From assembly GCF_040901545.1 (NCBI RefSeq), contig NZ_JBBDYL010000052.1, positions 1 to 64,000 of the forward strand: a stretch of DNA of 64,000 nucleotides, given 5' to 3'. Below are positions 40,801 to 49,802 of this stretch, piece after piece. Positions within the stretch are counted from its first letter, which is position 1; each line of letters opens with the position of its first letter. Source of the stretch: Sulfuricaulis sp040901545 (lineage in GTDB: Bacteria > Pseudomonadota > Gammaproteobacteria > Acidiferrobacterales > Sulfurifustaceae). The notes beneath the pieces were generated by a model. That model made no database searches. It saw only the letters and a program-made list of their open reading frames with translations, and was not told where the DNA came from. The position numbers and the translations under genes were made by a program.

Positions 40801-43034
40801 GCTCGCTCGCGTCTGGCTGAAGCAGGCGTCGTTGTGCGTCGCGTTTGCATCATTGTCGCCAGTTTGTGCCAGCGGGAATCTGCGGCCAAATCTTCAATAT
40901 CAACGGATAATCTATATCGCCAATTCGGACGCTCACTGGAGGTTCCCGGAAGATTCACCTGTTTACGCTGCCCGAAAATGTCTTCGAGCTGAACCAGCAT
41001 GATTTTTGACGACGCATTGGCGAGATAGGCGTGAACCGCGCAGGCAAGCTCAGGCGTCATGTCCGGGCTCGATACCGGATGTATCGTGAGGGTAGCCGGC
41101 AGCAACTTTTCCCTTTCAAGCGCGATCAGCAAGCGGGCGCGATCTTCGGCCCGGCCGATTACCTGCCTGTCGCGTGCCGTTTCCGATGGAAAATGTCCGA
41201 GCGCGGTTCTTTCGGCGAGATCGTCCCCGTGCCAGAAGCCGGACAGCGTCGGCAAGTCGTGCGTGCCGATTGCCACCAGGGCCTGATCCGGATATGAAGC
41301 AGGAGGCTTGAAATCTCCCTGCGCGTCTCTTTCAAAATACAGCAAACGGTAAGATAAAACGCCCAGGGACGCGAGCGATTTGCGTACTGAATCGGGCACC
41401 GTTCCAAGATCCTCGCCGATCACAAGGCATCGGTTACGCTGACTCTCCAGTGCGAGGATTCCAATCAAGTCGTCAAATGGATAGCCCACATAAGTGCCAT
41501 GGTCCGGGGCGCCTGCTTCCGGAACCCAGAACAGCCGCATGAGACCCATGACGTGGTCGATGCGCAACGCGCCGCTGTGCTGCATGTTGGCGCGCAAAGT
41601 TTCAATGAACGGGGCATAGGCTGATTCGATAAGCGATTCCGGATTCCAGGGTGGCAGACCCCAGTTCTGGCCGTGCAGATTGAAGTCATCCGGAGGAGCG
41701 CCGATCACGGCGTTGGACACGTAAAGATCCCGGTTGGCCCAGACTTCGGCACCGGCCCGATCAACGCTGATGGCCAAGTCCTGATACAGGCCTATGCCCA
41801 GACCCAATTCAAGCGAGCGGCGTCCCGCGGCGGCCAGCTGCATATCGGCCTGCCACTGCAAGTACTGGAAAAATTCCACACGATCACGCCGTGCCGTGGC
41901 AAATTGCTGTACTTCGTTGGAACGTGGATTTTGAAACACTTCCGGCCACACCGGCCAACCCCAGATTGTGGAGTCCTGCTCATGAAGGTGTTCTTGCAGG
42001 GCTTCGTATAAAGCGTGCCGGTAAAGCGCGTCGCCATGCTGTTGTGTAAAATTCTTGAATGCCTGCGACCGGTCGGTATTTGAAGCAATATCATGCTTGC
42101 GAAAATACTGATACAGCTGCTCCAAAACCGGCCGTTTCACAGCCGCGACCGCGGTGTAATCCACGGATTCCGACTTCCGCAGCGGCTGGAGCCGTGCCTG
42201 AAAATCGGGATGCGCGACGGTTGTCTGCGCCGCTTCGCACTCGGCGAATTCCGGAATTGCCTCGACATCAATATAAAGTATGTTCAAGAATCGACGGCTT
42301 GAAGGGCTGTAGGGGCTGGCATGCGGCGGGTTATGCGGGAAAAGCGCGTGCAACGGGTTAAGTCCGATGATGTTGGCCCCGAATTGGCGGCAATCCTCCA
42401 CCAAGCGGCGAAGGTCTGTAAAGTCGCCTATCCCCCAATTTCGCCGGGATCGCAAGGCATACAACTGCACCGCCGGTCCCCACACCTTCCCTGCTCCAGC
42501 CAGCGCCGGTGGTTGAAAACACTTATCCGGCACGACAATCAGGCTAAGACTGGCTGTCTTGCCGGGAATGCTTTTAAGTTCAAACCGGTGATAACCGGCA
42601 GGCGGGTTTTTCGGCAAAGTGAGAACGTATCTCGCCATGCCCATTCCATCTACAACGGCCTGTTCGAGCAATTTCAAAGCGGTCGATAGTGTCTTGCCAC
42701 GCCATGCTCCGCCTTCCTCGGTTCGAAGCGACCATTCCAAAGCCACTTTTGATTTGGTGAAGGGAAGCACGATGGGTATGCCGATGGGAGACGTCGAAAC
42801 ACGCTCGACCTGCACCGGCGCCAGCATCCGCTGCCATGACCGTTGTTGATGTTTCTTTAGTTCCGTATTGAGGTTGGCATCGTCGTCAACATTAATTCCT
42901 ATTGACGCCAACAATGCCTGCAGGGATTTAACCGAGGCGGCGTGTTGATTCCCCCAGATGTCCGTATAGCCCGTATCAATTCCACAAAGCCGGCAGAGCT
43001 GCCCCAAGGCGTCGAGGTCGGTTACATCAGTCAC
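37881..43034 (-). CDS. malQ-treY: 4-alpha-glucanotransferase / maltooligosyltrehalose synthase fusion
   Basis: A protein of about 1717 residues that joins two family-13/77 enzymes. Residues 1 to about 690 are MalQ, with ALRIDHVMGLMRL, VIGEDLGTVP and GTHDLPTLSGF as nucleophile, acid and stabiliser regions. From about residue 710 TreY follows, with TATYRLQFH, VVPNHMG, GLRIDHPDG, IVAEKIL and SSHDTKRSEDVR. TreY turns the reducing end of a glucan chain into a trehalosyl end, and MalQ can lengthen short maltodextrins into TreY/TreZ substrates. The start is GTG at 43034, preceded by AGGAGG and overlapping the treZ stop by 8 bp; a longer frame upstream overlaps treZ. It is the last gene of the ackA group. 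No frameshift or missing catalytic residue was seen. Confidence 0.93.
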   Translation of the reverse strand: MTDVTDLDALGQLCRLCGIDTGYTDIWGNQHAASVKSLQALLASIGINVDDDANLNTELKKHQQRSWQRMLAPVQVERVSTSPIGIPIVLPFTKSKVALEWSLRTEEGGAWRGKTLSTALKLLEQAVVDGMGMARYVLTLPKNPPAGYHRFELKSIPGKTASLSLIVVPDKCFQPPALAGAGKVWGPAVQLYALRSRRNWGIGDFTDLRRLVEDCRQFGANIIGLNPLHALFPHNPPHASPYSPSSRRFLNILYIDVEAIPEFAECEAAQTTVAHPDFQARLQPLRKSESVDYTAVAAVKRPVLEQLYQYFRKHDIASNTDRSQAFKNFTQQHGDALYRHALYEALQEHLHEQDSTIWGWPVWPEVFQNPRSNEVQQFATARRDRVEFFQYLQWQADMQLAAAGRRSLELGLGIGLYQDLAISVDRAGAEVWANRDLYVSNAVIGAPPDDFNLHGQNWGLPPWNPESLIESAYAPFIETLRANMQHSGALRIDHVMGLMRLFWVPEAGAPDHGTYVGYPFDDLIGILALESQRNRCLVIGEDLGTVPDSVRKSLASLGVLSYRLLYFERDAQGDFKPPASYPDQALVAIGTHDLPTLSGFWHGDDLAERTALGHFPSETARDRQVIGRAEDRARLLIALEREKLLPATLTIHPVSSPDMTPELACAVHAYLANASSKIMLVQLEDIFGQRKQVNLPGTSSERPNWRYRLSVDIEDLAADSRWHKLATMMQTRRTTTPASARRERAAVIPTATYRLQFHRHFTFSDATELVPYLKRLGISHCFASPHLKARAGSLHGYDIVDHNALNPEIGSRDDFERFVSALQENGLRLILDVVPNHMGVGGDDNQWWQDVLENGQSSAFANYFDIDWNPPKDDLRGKVLCPVLGDHYGKSLENAEIKLTFESEAGAYAIRYYTHRFPVDTQTYPMILTRELNRLEPEQLEKHAGLLDLQSLITALQNLPARWETGEARIKERRRDKEIHKRRLAQLFRDHADIRNIIEKNTITFNGTAGNPDSFDLLHELLEAQAYRLAYWRVASDEINYRRFFDVNDLAGIRTEEPAVFEATHRLIFDFIEQQKVDGLRIDHPDGLYNPAQYFEWLNQRFSHSTTSDATSPITKSVNTPIALSLYIVAEKILASHERLPENWSVHGTTGYDFTNLVNGLFVYGPAERELDRLYRRFAGPQPDFDDLLYECKKTVMRASLSSELHVLTNYLDRISESDRDTRDFTGTAQRTALFEVVACFPVYRTYVTKERVTDEDRRYVDWAISAAKRRSLAADVSIFDFIRRILLLEDLEGSDERYKNTVAEFAMRFQQYTAPVMAKGLEDTMFYRYNRLVSLNEVGGDLKRFAVSMAAFHHANQERLRRWPHAMLCTSSHDTKRSEDVRSRINVLSEVASGWRTHLTRWSRINRSKKRRLDAGWAPDPNDEYLIYQTLLGIWPTAPLDDKHLAEMRERIEAYMLKAIREAKAHTSWINPNREYEEGTVAFVRAVLNSPERNLFLDDFLPFQRQVARLGQFNSLSQTAIKLTCPGVPDIYQGTELWDLSLVDPDNRRAVNYSLRWEMLNEMESWHSLDAKARAKQLDELMNNLDDGRAKLYLISELLTLRNANPELFAKGNYLPLTVEGPRMDHVCAFARVTSRQTLIIAAPRWFSQLIGNAHEATFDASVWRDTWLESPTPERETYYNVLTGERVQTIVRNGKPQIPLTKLCGLFPTAILINI

Positions 43035-44883
43035 TACCGTCCTCCTGTGACATCTCCCAATACCACGACACCGACCATGGCGGCAGTTGGACACGATCGT
43101 TGACCGAGACAGGCTCGCCAGGCACAGCATACAGCAACCGGCCTGTCGGTTTGGACAGGGCGATGACTGGCTCTTCGGCCAGATTCGCGAGTAGCGTCAG
43201 ATGCGAGTCATCTCCGAGTCGCCAGTGAACGCGCAAAGCCATGGCGTCGAACACATCAAAGTTGGAGCCACCGGCACGGAGTCCCTGCAATCGTGGGACG
43301 ATATCGCGCGCTCGCAAGGTGAGTAAATCTTTATGAAATTGCCGCCAAACCCGGGATTTTCCGGCTCTTGCGGCGACCCAATCAAGACATGATCGGGTAA
43401 ATGTCTGCTCATCGTTGGGATCAGGAATTCGTGTCCGCGCTTTTGCATCGGTGAATTCAGGAAATCGGGCAAACTCCTTGCGCCGCCCTTCCGTCACCGC
43501 GTCGGCCAGCTCCGGTCCGAAATCGCAGAAAAACAGAAACGGCTGTCGCTCACCCCATTCCTGTCCCATGAAAAGCATGGGCGGAGACGGAGCCAGCAGG
43601 AGAATGGCGGTCGCCGTCCGCAAGGCTTCCTCAGACGCCAAATCCGTGATGCGTTCGCCCATGGCCCGATTTCCAATCTGGTCGTGGTTTTGCAGGAATG
43701 ACACAAACGCCGTCGGAGGCAATTCACGGCATGATTCGCCGCGCGGTGAACCATGGCGAAAGCGCGATGGTTCGCCCTGGTAGGCAAAACCTTCCGCCAG
43801 GCTGCGTCCCAGGTAGTGCGCCGGTGAATCGGCGTAATCCTCGTAATAGCCGCTCTTCTCGCCCGTGGTCATAACATGCAATGCATGGTGAATATCGTCA
43901 TTCCATTGCGCGATGTAGGCGCAAGGACGCATGGCAGAATTGCGCTCGAGATATTTTGCCGCATTGTTATCATTTTCCAGCACCAGATGAATCTGACGCG
44001 ACGCCCCCGGGCCGGTCGCCACGGCATGGGCGATCTCCTGGAGAATGTCGGGTTGACTGTCATCGGCAATCGCATGAACGGCGTCCAGCCGCAAACCGTC
44101 AAAGTGATATTCCTCCAACCAATACAAAGCATTGTGAATGAAAAAATCACGAACCGTCCGACTGTCGGTGCCATCGAAGTTGATCGCCGCGCCCCAGGGC
44201 GTGCGGTGTCGGTCGGTGAAAAACGACGGAGCGTAGAGAGGCAGGTAATTGCCTTCAGGACCGAAATGGTTGTAAACCACGTCGAGAAACATCATCAGGC
44301 CGCGCTGATGCGCGCCCTGCACCAGTTCTTTCAGTTCTTCAGGCCGGCCGTAACAGCTGTCCGGGGCAAAAGGCAATACGCCGTCGTAACCCCAGTTCCG
44401 GCGGCCCGGAAAGTCGGCCAACGGCATCAGTTCGATGGCCGTAATGCCCAAGTCGACCAGTTCATCGAGGCGCTGTATCACTCCAGCATAGCGGCCGGAT
44501 TCAGTAAATGTTCCCACGTGCAACTCATAAATTACGGCCTCTTCCCAGGGGCGGCCACGCCAATCACTATCGGTCCACTCCCAGACAGTGGGATCGATAA
44601 CCTGGCTTGGGCCGTGAATGTCGTTCGGTTGATAACGTGACGCGGGATCTGGTACACGCTGATCGCTGTCGATTCGAAACCGGTAAAACGTTCCTGGCTT
44701 CGCGCGATCCGTTACCAGGATGTACCAGCCATTGTCATCCCGTTTCATGGGAAGCATGTTCTCCTTCGACGCAAATTCCAGACACAGGTCGACGTGCCGG
44801 GCTCCGGGGGCCCATAAACGGAATCGCAGGGCGCCATCCGGTTGGAGTTCGGCGCCGAACGGCATGGAATGGCGGCGCCTCAT
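43027..44883 (-). CDS. treZ: Maltooligosyltrehalose trehalohydrolase
   Basis: A 618-residue family-13 enzyme that releases free trehalose from the maltooligosyltrehalose made by TreY. An N-terminal CBM48-like domain (ALRFRLWAPGARHVDL) precedes the barrel with EAVIYELHVGTFTESG, GLRLDAVHAI (nucleophile), LVLENDNNA (acid) and LQNHDQIGNR. The ATG overlaps the tal stop as ATGA; MPFGAELQ at residue 7 is an alternative start. The 3' end overlaps malQ/treY by 8 bp, so TreZ and TreY are translated together, as their consecutive reactions would require. Confidence 0.96.
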   Translation of the reverse strand: MRRRHSMPFGAELQPDGALRFRLWAPGARHVDLCLEFASKENMLPMKRDDNGWYILVTDRAKPGTFYRFRIDSDQRVPDPASRYQPNDIHGPSQVIDPTVWEWTDSDWRGRPWEEAVIYELHVGTFTESGRYAGVIQRLDELVDLGITAIELMPLADFPGRRNWGYDGVLPFAPDSCYGRPEELKELVQGAHQRGLMMFLDVVYNHFGPEGNYLPLYAPSFFTDRHRTPWGAAINFDGTDSRTVRDFFIHNALYWLEEYHFDGLRLDAVHAIADDSQPDILQEIAHAVATGPGASRQIHLVLENDNNAAKYLERNSAMRPCAYIAQWNDDIHHALHVMTTGEKSGYYEDYADSPAHYLGRSLAEGFAYQGEPSRFRHGSPRGESCRELPPTAFVSFLQNHDQIGNRAMGERITDLASEEALRTATAILLLAPSPPMLFMGQEWGERQPFLFFCDFGPELADAVTEGRRKEFARFPEFTDAKARTRIPDPNDEQTFTRSCLDWVAARAGKSRVWRQFHKDLLTLRARDIVPRLQGLRAGGSNFDVFDAMALRVHWRLGDDSHLTLLANLAEEPVIALSKPTGRLLYAVPGEPVSVNDRVQLPPWSVSWYWEMSQEDGSD

Positions 44884-46010
44884 GAATTTTCCGTCACCAC
44901 CTGCCGGCGGCGCTGTGCCAATGAGGCAAGCAGCTTGTCGTACGGCTCAACGAATTTCCTTACTCCTTCGGTTTCCAGTTGTTGCGCCACGGCTTCCAGC
45001 TCGATCTTCTTCTGCGCCAGTCTGATAGGAATATCGGCGGCTTGCACCAAGTCCTGTTCCAGCCGCAGGGCCGGGTCACCGTGGTCGCGAAAGGCGTCGA
45101 GCGTTTCGGGCGGCAATGTATTCACCGTATCCGGTCCGATCAGCGCCTCGACATACTTTACGTCGCTGTAGGCCGGATCCTTGGTGCCCGTGCTCGCCCA
45201 CAGCAGACGCTGCGATCGCGCGCCGTGGTCAGCCAATCGGCGCCAGCGATCGGTTGTCAGCCATTCTTTGTATATCTGATAGGCCAGGCGCGCGTACGCG
45301 ACCGCCGCCTGACCGCGCAGTGAGGCCGCGGTATCGTCATTGCCGGAATCGGACAGCGCATCCAGCCGCTTGTCGACCAGCACGTCGATGCGACTCAGAA
45401 AAAAACTGGCGACCGAGGCGATCGTGTCCAGCGGTTTTCCGTCGGTACAGCGTTGCTCCAATCCGGATTGGTAGGCGGCGATTACCTCGCGGTAGCGTTT
45501 CAGGCCGAAAAGCAGGGTTATATTGACGTTGATGCCCTCGGCGATGAGCCGTTGCACGGCGGGCAGGCCCTGGGCGGTCGCGGGCACCTTGATCATGATG
45601 TTGGCGCGGTGCAACCGCTCCCACAGGCGCACCGCCTCGCGCACCGTCTGGTCCGCATCGTAGGCCAGGTGCGGCGATACCTCGATGCTGACGAAACCAT
45701 CGCGTTTGTTCGTGCGCTCGTAAACCGGCAACAGCAGATCGGCAGCGAGACCGATATCGTCCAGGACGATGGCCTCGTATATTTCCGTCACGTTCCGGCT
45801 ATGGCGCGCCAGTGCGGCGATGTCCGCGTCGTAGTCTTCATGGCCAGAAATGGCCTTCTCGAATATCGTCGGGTTCGATGTCAAGCCCGCAAGCCCGTCC
45901 TGCTTAATCAGGTGCGTGAGTTTCCCGCTCACCAGTAGCGCGCGTTCGATATAATCGAGCCAGATGCTCTGGCCCAGCGCCCGGATCTGCATTAATGGAT
46001 TGGTATTCAT
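44880..46010 (-). CDS. tal: Transaldolase
   Basis: A 376-residue transaldolase of the longer subfamily seen in actinobacteria and cyanobacteria. The Schiff-base lysine lies in NIMIKVPAT; other signatures are GLTSNPTIFEKAI and INVNITLLFG. It exchanges dihydroxyacetone units between fructose 6-phosphate and erythrose 4-phosphate. That reaction consumes the erythrose 4-phosphate released by phosphoketolase, whose gene lies two genes upstream. It overlaps treT and treZ by 4 bp each (ATGA), which implies coupled translation of sugar-phosphate and trehalose enzymes. Confidence 0.95.
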   Translation of the reverse strand: MNTNPLMQIRALGQSIWLDYIERALLVSGKLTHLIKQDGLAGLTSNPTIFEKAISGHEDYDADIAALARHSRNVTEIYEAIVLDDIGLAADLLLPVYERTNKRDGFVSIEVSPHLAYDADQTVREAVRLWERLHRANIMIKVPATAQGLPAVQRLIAEGINVNITLLFGLKRYREVIAAYQSGLEQRCTDGKPLDTIASVASFFLSRIDVLVDKRLDALSDSGNDDTAASLRGQAAVAYARLAYQIYKEWLTTDRWRRLADHGARSQRLLWASTGTKDPAYSDVKYVEALIGPDTVNTLPPETLDAFRDHGDPALRLEQDLVQAADIPIRLAQKKIELEAVAQQLETEGVRKFVEPYDKLLASLAQRRRQVVTENS

Positions 46011-47296
46011 GTGCCGGATTTGTTGTCAGATGACATTTTGTTGGCCACCGGTAGGCCCAAGGCGGACACACGCTGATGATTCAATGAGAACGTCGCCTCG
46101 AACGCGCTGAAAAGATCCAGATATTGCTCGAGCAACCGGCTCATGAGAAACCTCTGGCGAACCGTGTCTCGCGCGCGAAGTCCGATTTGTTTCCGCTGCG
46201 CCGGATCCCGGATAAGCTGCACGATGCGTTGCACCGTTTCTTCTTCTGTAGAAACCAGATACCCGTTGACGCCATCCTCGATCTGGTGGCGGATGCCTCC
46301 GCAGTTACCGCCGACCACAGCGGCCCCTTTCCACATCGCCTCCGTGACCGTCAAACCGAATCCTTCGCGCAGCGATTTCTGCAGCACCACGGCGGCACGA
46401 CGTTGCAAGGCGTTTACCAGCGCGCTGTCCTCGGCGGTAAGAATAATGATTCGTTCCTCCTTGTGTGACAGCAAGGATTCGAAAACCTCCTGGCCTTCGG
46501 GGTCATCGGACGCCACATTACCAAGCAGCACCAACGTGGCGTCGACCTCCTCATGCGCGAGGAGAAATGCGCGGATCACACCCTCCGGATCCTTCCACCG
46601 GTCGAAACGTGAGACCTGGGCCACGATCGGCTCGTCGTCGGGAATTCCGTAATGCTCGAGCCGGTCCCGGATCACGGCGTCGTCGAGCTCTCCGTTCTTG
46701 AGCGAGAACGGATTGATGGCTGGCATGATAAACACCTGCGGCGGCGCGATCCGTTGGGAATACTCGGGCAGCGACAGGATCACGGCATTGTATTCGTCGA
46801 TGAAACCGCGGAGATAATCCATGACTTCGGGGTTGGGCTGCGAGAGGTCGACATGGCAGCGCCAGATCCATGGGCAGGTGCGGCGGTAGTGATGGATGAG
46901 CGGTAATGGCTGTGGATCGTGGACGATCACCACATCGTATTCCGTCATGTCCATCCGCAGGGCGTTTTGCACCACGATTTCCTCATAAACCTCTTTCTTC
47001 AGATCGGTGAGATTGATCTCCGCGCCCTGCAGGGCGTTGTGGATTTTCTTGGTCACGTTGAAAAAATCGGGGCTGCCCTGGATAAGCCGCCAGTCGGCCT
47101 TGATGCCGAGGCTGCGCGCCAACAGCGTGGATGAAGACAACATCTCCGCCACCCCGCCGCCATAGAAGGTCGAGCTCAGATGCAACACGCGCAGATCGCG
47201 CAGTCGGTGCGCCTTGTGCAGAATCCGCTCGAGCGCCTCGTCGCCGATCAGCGGAGCGTAGTCTTCGATTTTGACGTGCCAGGAATATCGCTTCAT
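46007..47296 (-). CDS. treT: TreT-like trehalose synthase (family-4 glycosyltransferase)
   Basis: A protein of about 429 residues that matches trehalose glycosyltransferring synthase, which makes trehalose from NDP-glucose and glucose, reversibly in archaea. Signatures are LHLSSTFYGGGVAEML at the N terminus, CHVDLSQPNPEVMDYL, VAQVSRFDRWKDPEGV and the donor-site motif EGFGLTVTEAMWKG. The ATG at 47296 (MKRYSWHVKI) was chosen; the frame is open 32 codons further up but into the xfp 3' end. It begins 10 bp after the xfp stop and overlaps tal by 4 bp. A family-4 relative with another acceptor cannot be fully ruled out. Confidence 0.85.
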   Translation of the reverse strand: MKRYSWHVKIEDYAPLIGDEALERILHKAHRLRDLRVLHLSSTFYGGGVAEMLSSSTLLARSLGIKADWRLIQGSPDFFNVTKKIHNALQGAEINLTDLKKEVYEEIVVQNALRMDMTEYDVVIVHDPQPLPLIHHYRRTCPWIWRCHVDLSQPNPEVMDYLRGFIDEYNAVILSLPEYSQRIAPPQVFIMPAINPFSLKNGELDDAVIRDRLEHYGIPDDEPIVAQVSRFDRWKDPEGVIRAFLLAHEEVDATLVLLGNVASDDPEGQEVFESLLSHKEERIIILTAEDSALVNALQRRAAVVLQKSLREGFGLTVTEAMWKGAAVVGGNCGGIRHQIEDGVNGYLVSTEEETVQRIVQLIRDPAQRKQIGLRARDTVRQRFLMSRLLEQYLDLFSAFEATFSLNHQRVSALGLPVANKMSSDNKSGT

Positions 47297-47306
47297 TTGC
47301 TGTCGC

Positions 47307-49802
47307 TCAATGGGTCCATTTCCAATCCCGGACTTCAGGCATGTCCTGCCCGTGCTTCGTGATGTATTCCCGATGCTGGATGCGCTTGTCACGCATGCGC
47401 TGTTTCACGTATGCCGCATTCGATCCCAGTGTCGGCACGCGGTCGATGACGTCGGCCACAAGGTGAAAACGGTCCAGGTCGTTGCGCACCACCATATCGA
47501 ACGGCGTCGTCGTGCTGCCCTCCTCCTTGTATCCGCGCACATGCAGGTTTTTGTGGTTGGTGCGTCGGTACGTCAGGCGGTGGATCAGCCAGGGATAACC
47601 GTGATACGCAAAGATGATCGGCTTGTCGGTCGTGAACAATGAATCGAAATCCTTGTCCGATAGACCGTGTGGATGTTCTTCCTTCGGCTGCAACGTCATC
47701 AGGTCCACGACATTGATCACGCGCACCTTCAGATCCGGGAGATGGATGCGCATCAGGTCTACCGCGGCCAACGTTTCCAACGTCGGTACGTCACCGGCAC
47801 AAGCCATCACCACGTCGGGTTCGCTGTCCTCGTCGTTGCTGGCCCACTCCCAGATGCCGATGCCCTTGGTGCAATGCGCGACGGCCGCGTCCATGGCGAG
47901 CCATTGCGCCTCGGGCTGCTTGCCGGCGACGATAACGTTGATGAAGTCGCGCGAACGCAGGCACTTGTCGGTCACGTACAGCAGACTGTTGGCGTCCGGC
48001 GGGAGATATATCCGGATGACGTCCGCCTTCTTGTTCACCACGTGATCGATGAACCCCGGGTCCTGATGCGAAAAACCGTTGTGATCCTGGCGCCACACGT
48101 GCGAGGTCAGCAGGTAATTGAGCGAGGCGATCGGTCGGCGCCAGGGAATTTCACGCGTGACTTTCAGCCACTTGGCGTGCTGATTGAACATCGAATCGAC
48201 GATGTGAATGAACGCCTCGTAGCAGGAGAACAGGCCATGGCGCCCGGTGAGCAAGTAGCCCTCGAGCCAGCCCTGACAGGTATGCTCGGAGAGGATTTCC
48301 ATCACCCTTCCCTGCGGCGAAAGGTGGTCGTCCTCCGGCAGGGTTTCGGCCAGCCAGGTCCTGTCGGTGACCTCGAACAGCGCGCCGAGCCGGTTCGAGG
48401 CCGTTTCATCCGGACCCATGACGCGGAAATTGCGTCGTTCCAGGTTGTGTTTCATCACGTCGCGCAGGAAGGTCCCCATCACTCGTGTCGCTTCCGCCCG
48501 CGTCTGTCCCGGTTTCGGAACCGCTACGGCGTACTCGCGAAAATCCGGCATGCGCAGATCCTTGAGCAGGATCCCGCCGTTCGCGTGCGGGTTGGCGCCC
48601 ATGCGACGCGCTCCGGTCGGCGCCAGATTCGCCAATTCAGGGATCAGAGTCCCGCGTTCATCGAAGAGTTCCTCCGGCCGGTAGCTTTTCATCCATTGTT
48701 CCAGCAGCTTCAGGTGCCCGGGTTTTTCTTTCAACTCGGAGAGCGGCACCTGATGCGAACGCCAGGAACCTTCCGTTTTTTTGCCGTCGACCTCTTTTGG
48801 ACCGGTCCAGCCCTTGGGTGTCCGCAGGACGATCATCGGCCAACGCGGGCGAATCGGACTGGTCGGGGATTCGTTTAGCGTGGATCCGCACCGCTGAGGG
48901 GGTACAACGGGTTCGTTAGCGCCTTGGGCCGGAATCATCGAACCGCTCGCACGGGCCTGGGCCTGGATCGTCCTGATCTCGCCGATGATCGTATCGATGA
49001 CAAGCGCCATCCGCTGGTGCATGTTTTGCGGGTCCGCGCCCTCGACGAAATACGGGTTGTAGCCGTAACCGCGCAGCAGGCTTTCGAGTTCATCGCGACC
49101 AATGCGCGCCAACACCGTCGGATTGGCGATCTTGTAACCATTGAGGTGCAGGATCGGCAGCACCGCCCCGTCGTAAACGGGGTTGAGGAACTTGTTGGAA
49201 TGCCACGCCGTGGCCAGCGGACCGGTCTCGGCCTCGCCGTCGCCGATCACGCAGGCAACGATCAGATTCGGGTTGTCCAGCGCCGCTCCGTAGGCATGTG
49301 ACAAGGCATAGCCGAGCTCCCCGCCCTCGTGAATCGACCCCGGCGTCTCGGGCGCCACGTGGCTCGGGATGCCTCCGGGAAAGGAAAACTGCTGAAAGAG
49401 TTTTTTCATGCCAGCGGCATTTTGCGGAACGTTCGGATACACTTCGCTGTAACTTCCCTCGAGCCAGGTGTTGGCCACCAGGCCGGGTCCGCCGTGACCG
49501 GGGCCGCAGATGTAAATGACATCGAGATCAGCGCGCTTGATCACGCGATTCAGGTGCGCGTAGACGAAATTGAGCCCCGGCGTCGTGCCCCAGTGGCCGA
49601 GCAATCTTGGCTTGATGTGCTCGAGGGTTAACGGCCCCTTGAGCAGAGGATTGTCGAGGAGGTAAATCTGCCCGACGGACAGATAGTTGGCCGCGCGCCA
49701 ATAAGCGTCGATTCGGCGCAATTCCTCGGAGGAAAGCGGATCTGTTGGCCTGGCTTCTCCTGCTTGCGTCTGTTTTCTGGCGGGGGCATCAGTCTGAATC
49801 AT
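47307..49802 (-). CDS. xfp: Xylulose-5-phosphate/fructose-6-phosphate phosphoketolase
   Basis: An 831-residue thiamine-diphosphate enzyme that splits xylulose 5-phosphate or fructose 6-phosphate into acetyl phosphate and a triose or tetrose phosphate. Family motifs include RAANYLSVGQIYL, CGPGHGGPGLVANTW, the cofactor motif GDGEAETGPLATAWH and SFPGGIPSHVAPETPGS. The length is slightly above the 790-820 typical. It overlaps ackA by 4 bp (ATGA), and acetate kinase converts its acetyl phosphate to acetate with ATP formation. Which sugar phosphate is preferred cannot be told from sequence. Confidence 0.97.
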   Translation of the reverse strand: MIQTDAPARKQTQAGEARPTDPLSSEELRRIDAYWRAANYLSVGQIYLLDNPLLKGPLTLEHIKPRLLGHWGTTPGLNFVYAHLNRVIKRADLDVIYICGPGHGGPGLVANTWLEGSYSEVYPNVPQNAAGMKKLFQQFSFPGGIPSHVAPETPGSIHEGGELGYALSHAYGAALDNPNLIVACVIGDGEAETGPLATAWHSNKFLNPVYDGAVLPILHLNGYKIANPTVLARIGRDELESLLRGYGYNPYFVEGADPQNMHQRMALVIDTIIGEIRTIQAQARASGSMIPAQGANEPVVPPQRCGSTLNESPTSPIRPRWPMIVLRTPKGWTGPKEVDGKKTEGSWRSHQVPLSELKEKPGHLKLLEQWMKSYRPEELFDERGTLIPELANLAPTGARRMGANPHANGGILLKDLRMPDFREYAVAVPKPGQTRAEATRVMGTFLRDVMKHNLERRNFRVMGPDETASNRLGALFEVTDRTWLAETLPEDDHLSPQGRVMEILSEHTCQGWLEGYLLTGRHGLFSCYEAFIHIVDSMFNQHAKWLKVTREIPWRRPIASLNYLLTSHVWRQDHNGFSHQDPGFIDHVVNKKADVIRIYLPPDANSLLYVTDKCLRSRDFINVIVAGKQPEAQWLAMDAAVAHCTKGIGIWEWASNDEDSEPDVVMACAGDVPTLETLAAVDLMRIHLPDLKVRVINVVDLMTLQPKEEHPHGLSDKDFDSLFTTDKPIIFAYHGYPWLIHRLTYRRTNHKNLHVRGYKEEGSTTTPFDMVVRNDLDRFHLVADVIDRVPTLGSNAAYVKQRMRDKRIQHREYITKHGQDMPEVRDWKWTH

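Noticed and set aside
47667..48878. 403-codon plus-strand frame opposite xfp
   Set aside because: It lies wholly within the phosphoketolase gene, is rich in Arg, His and Val, and has no family resemblance.
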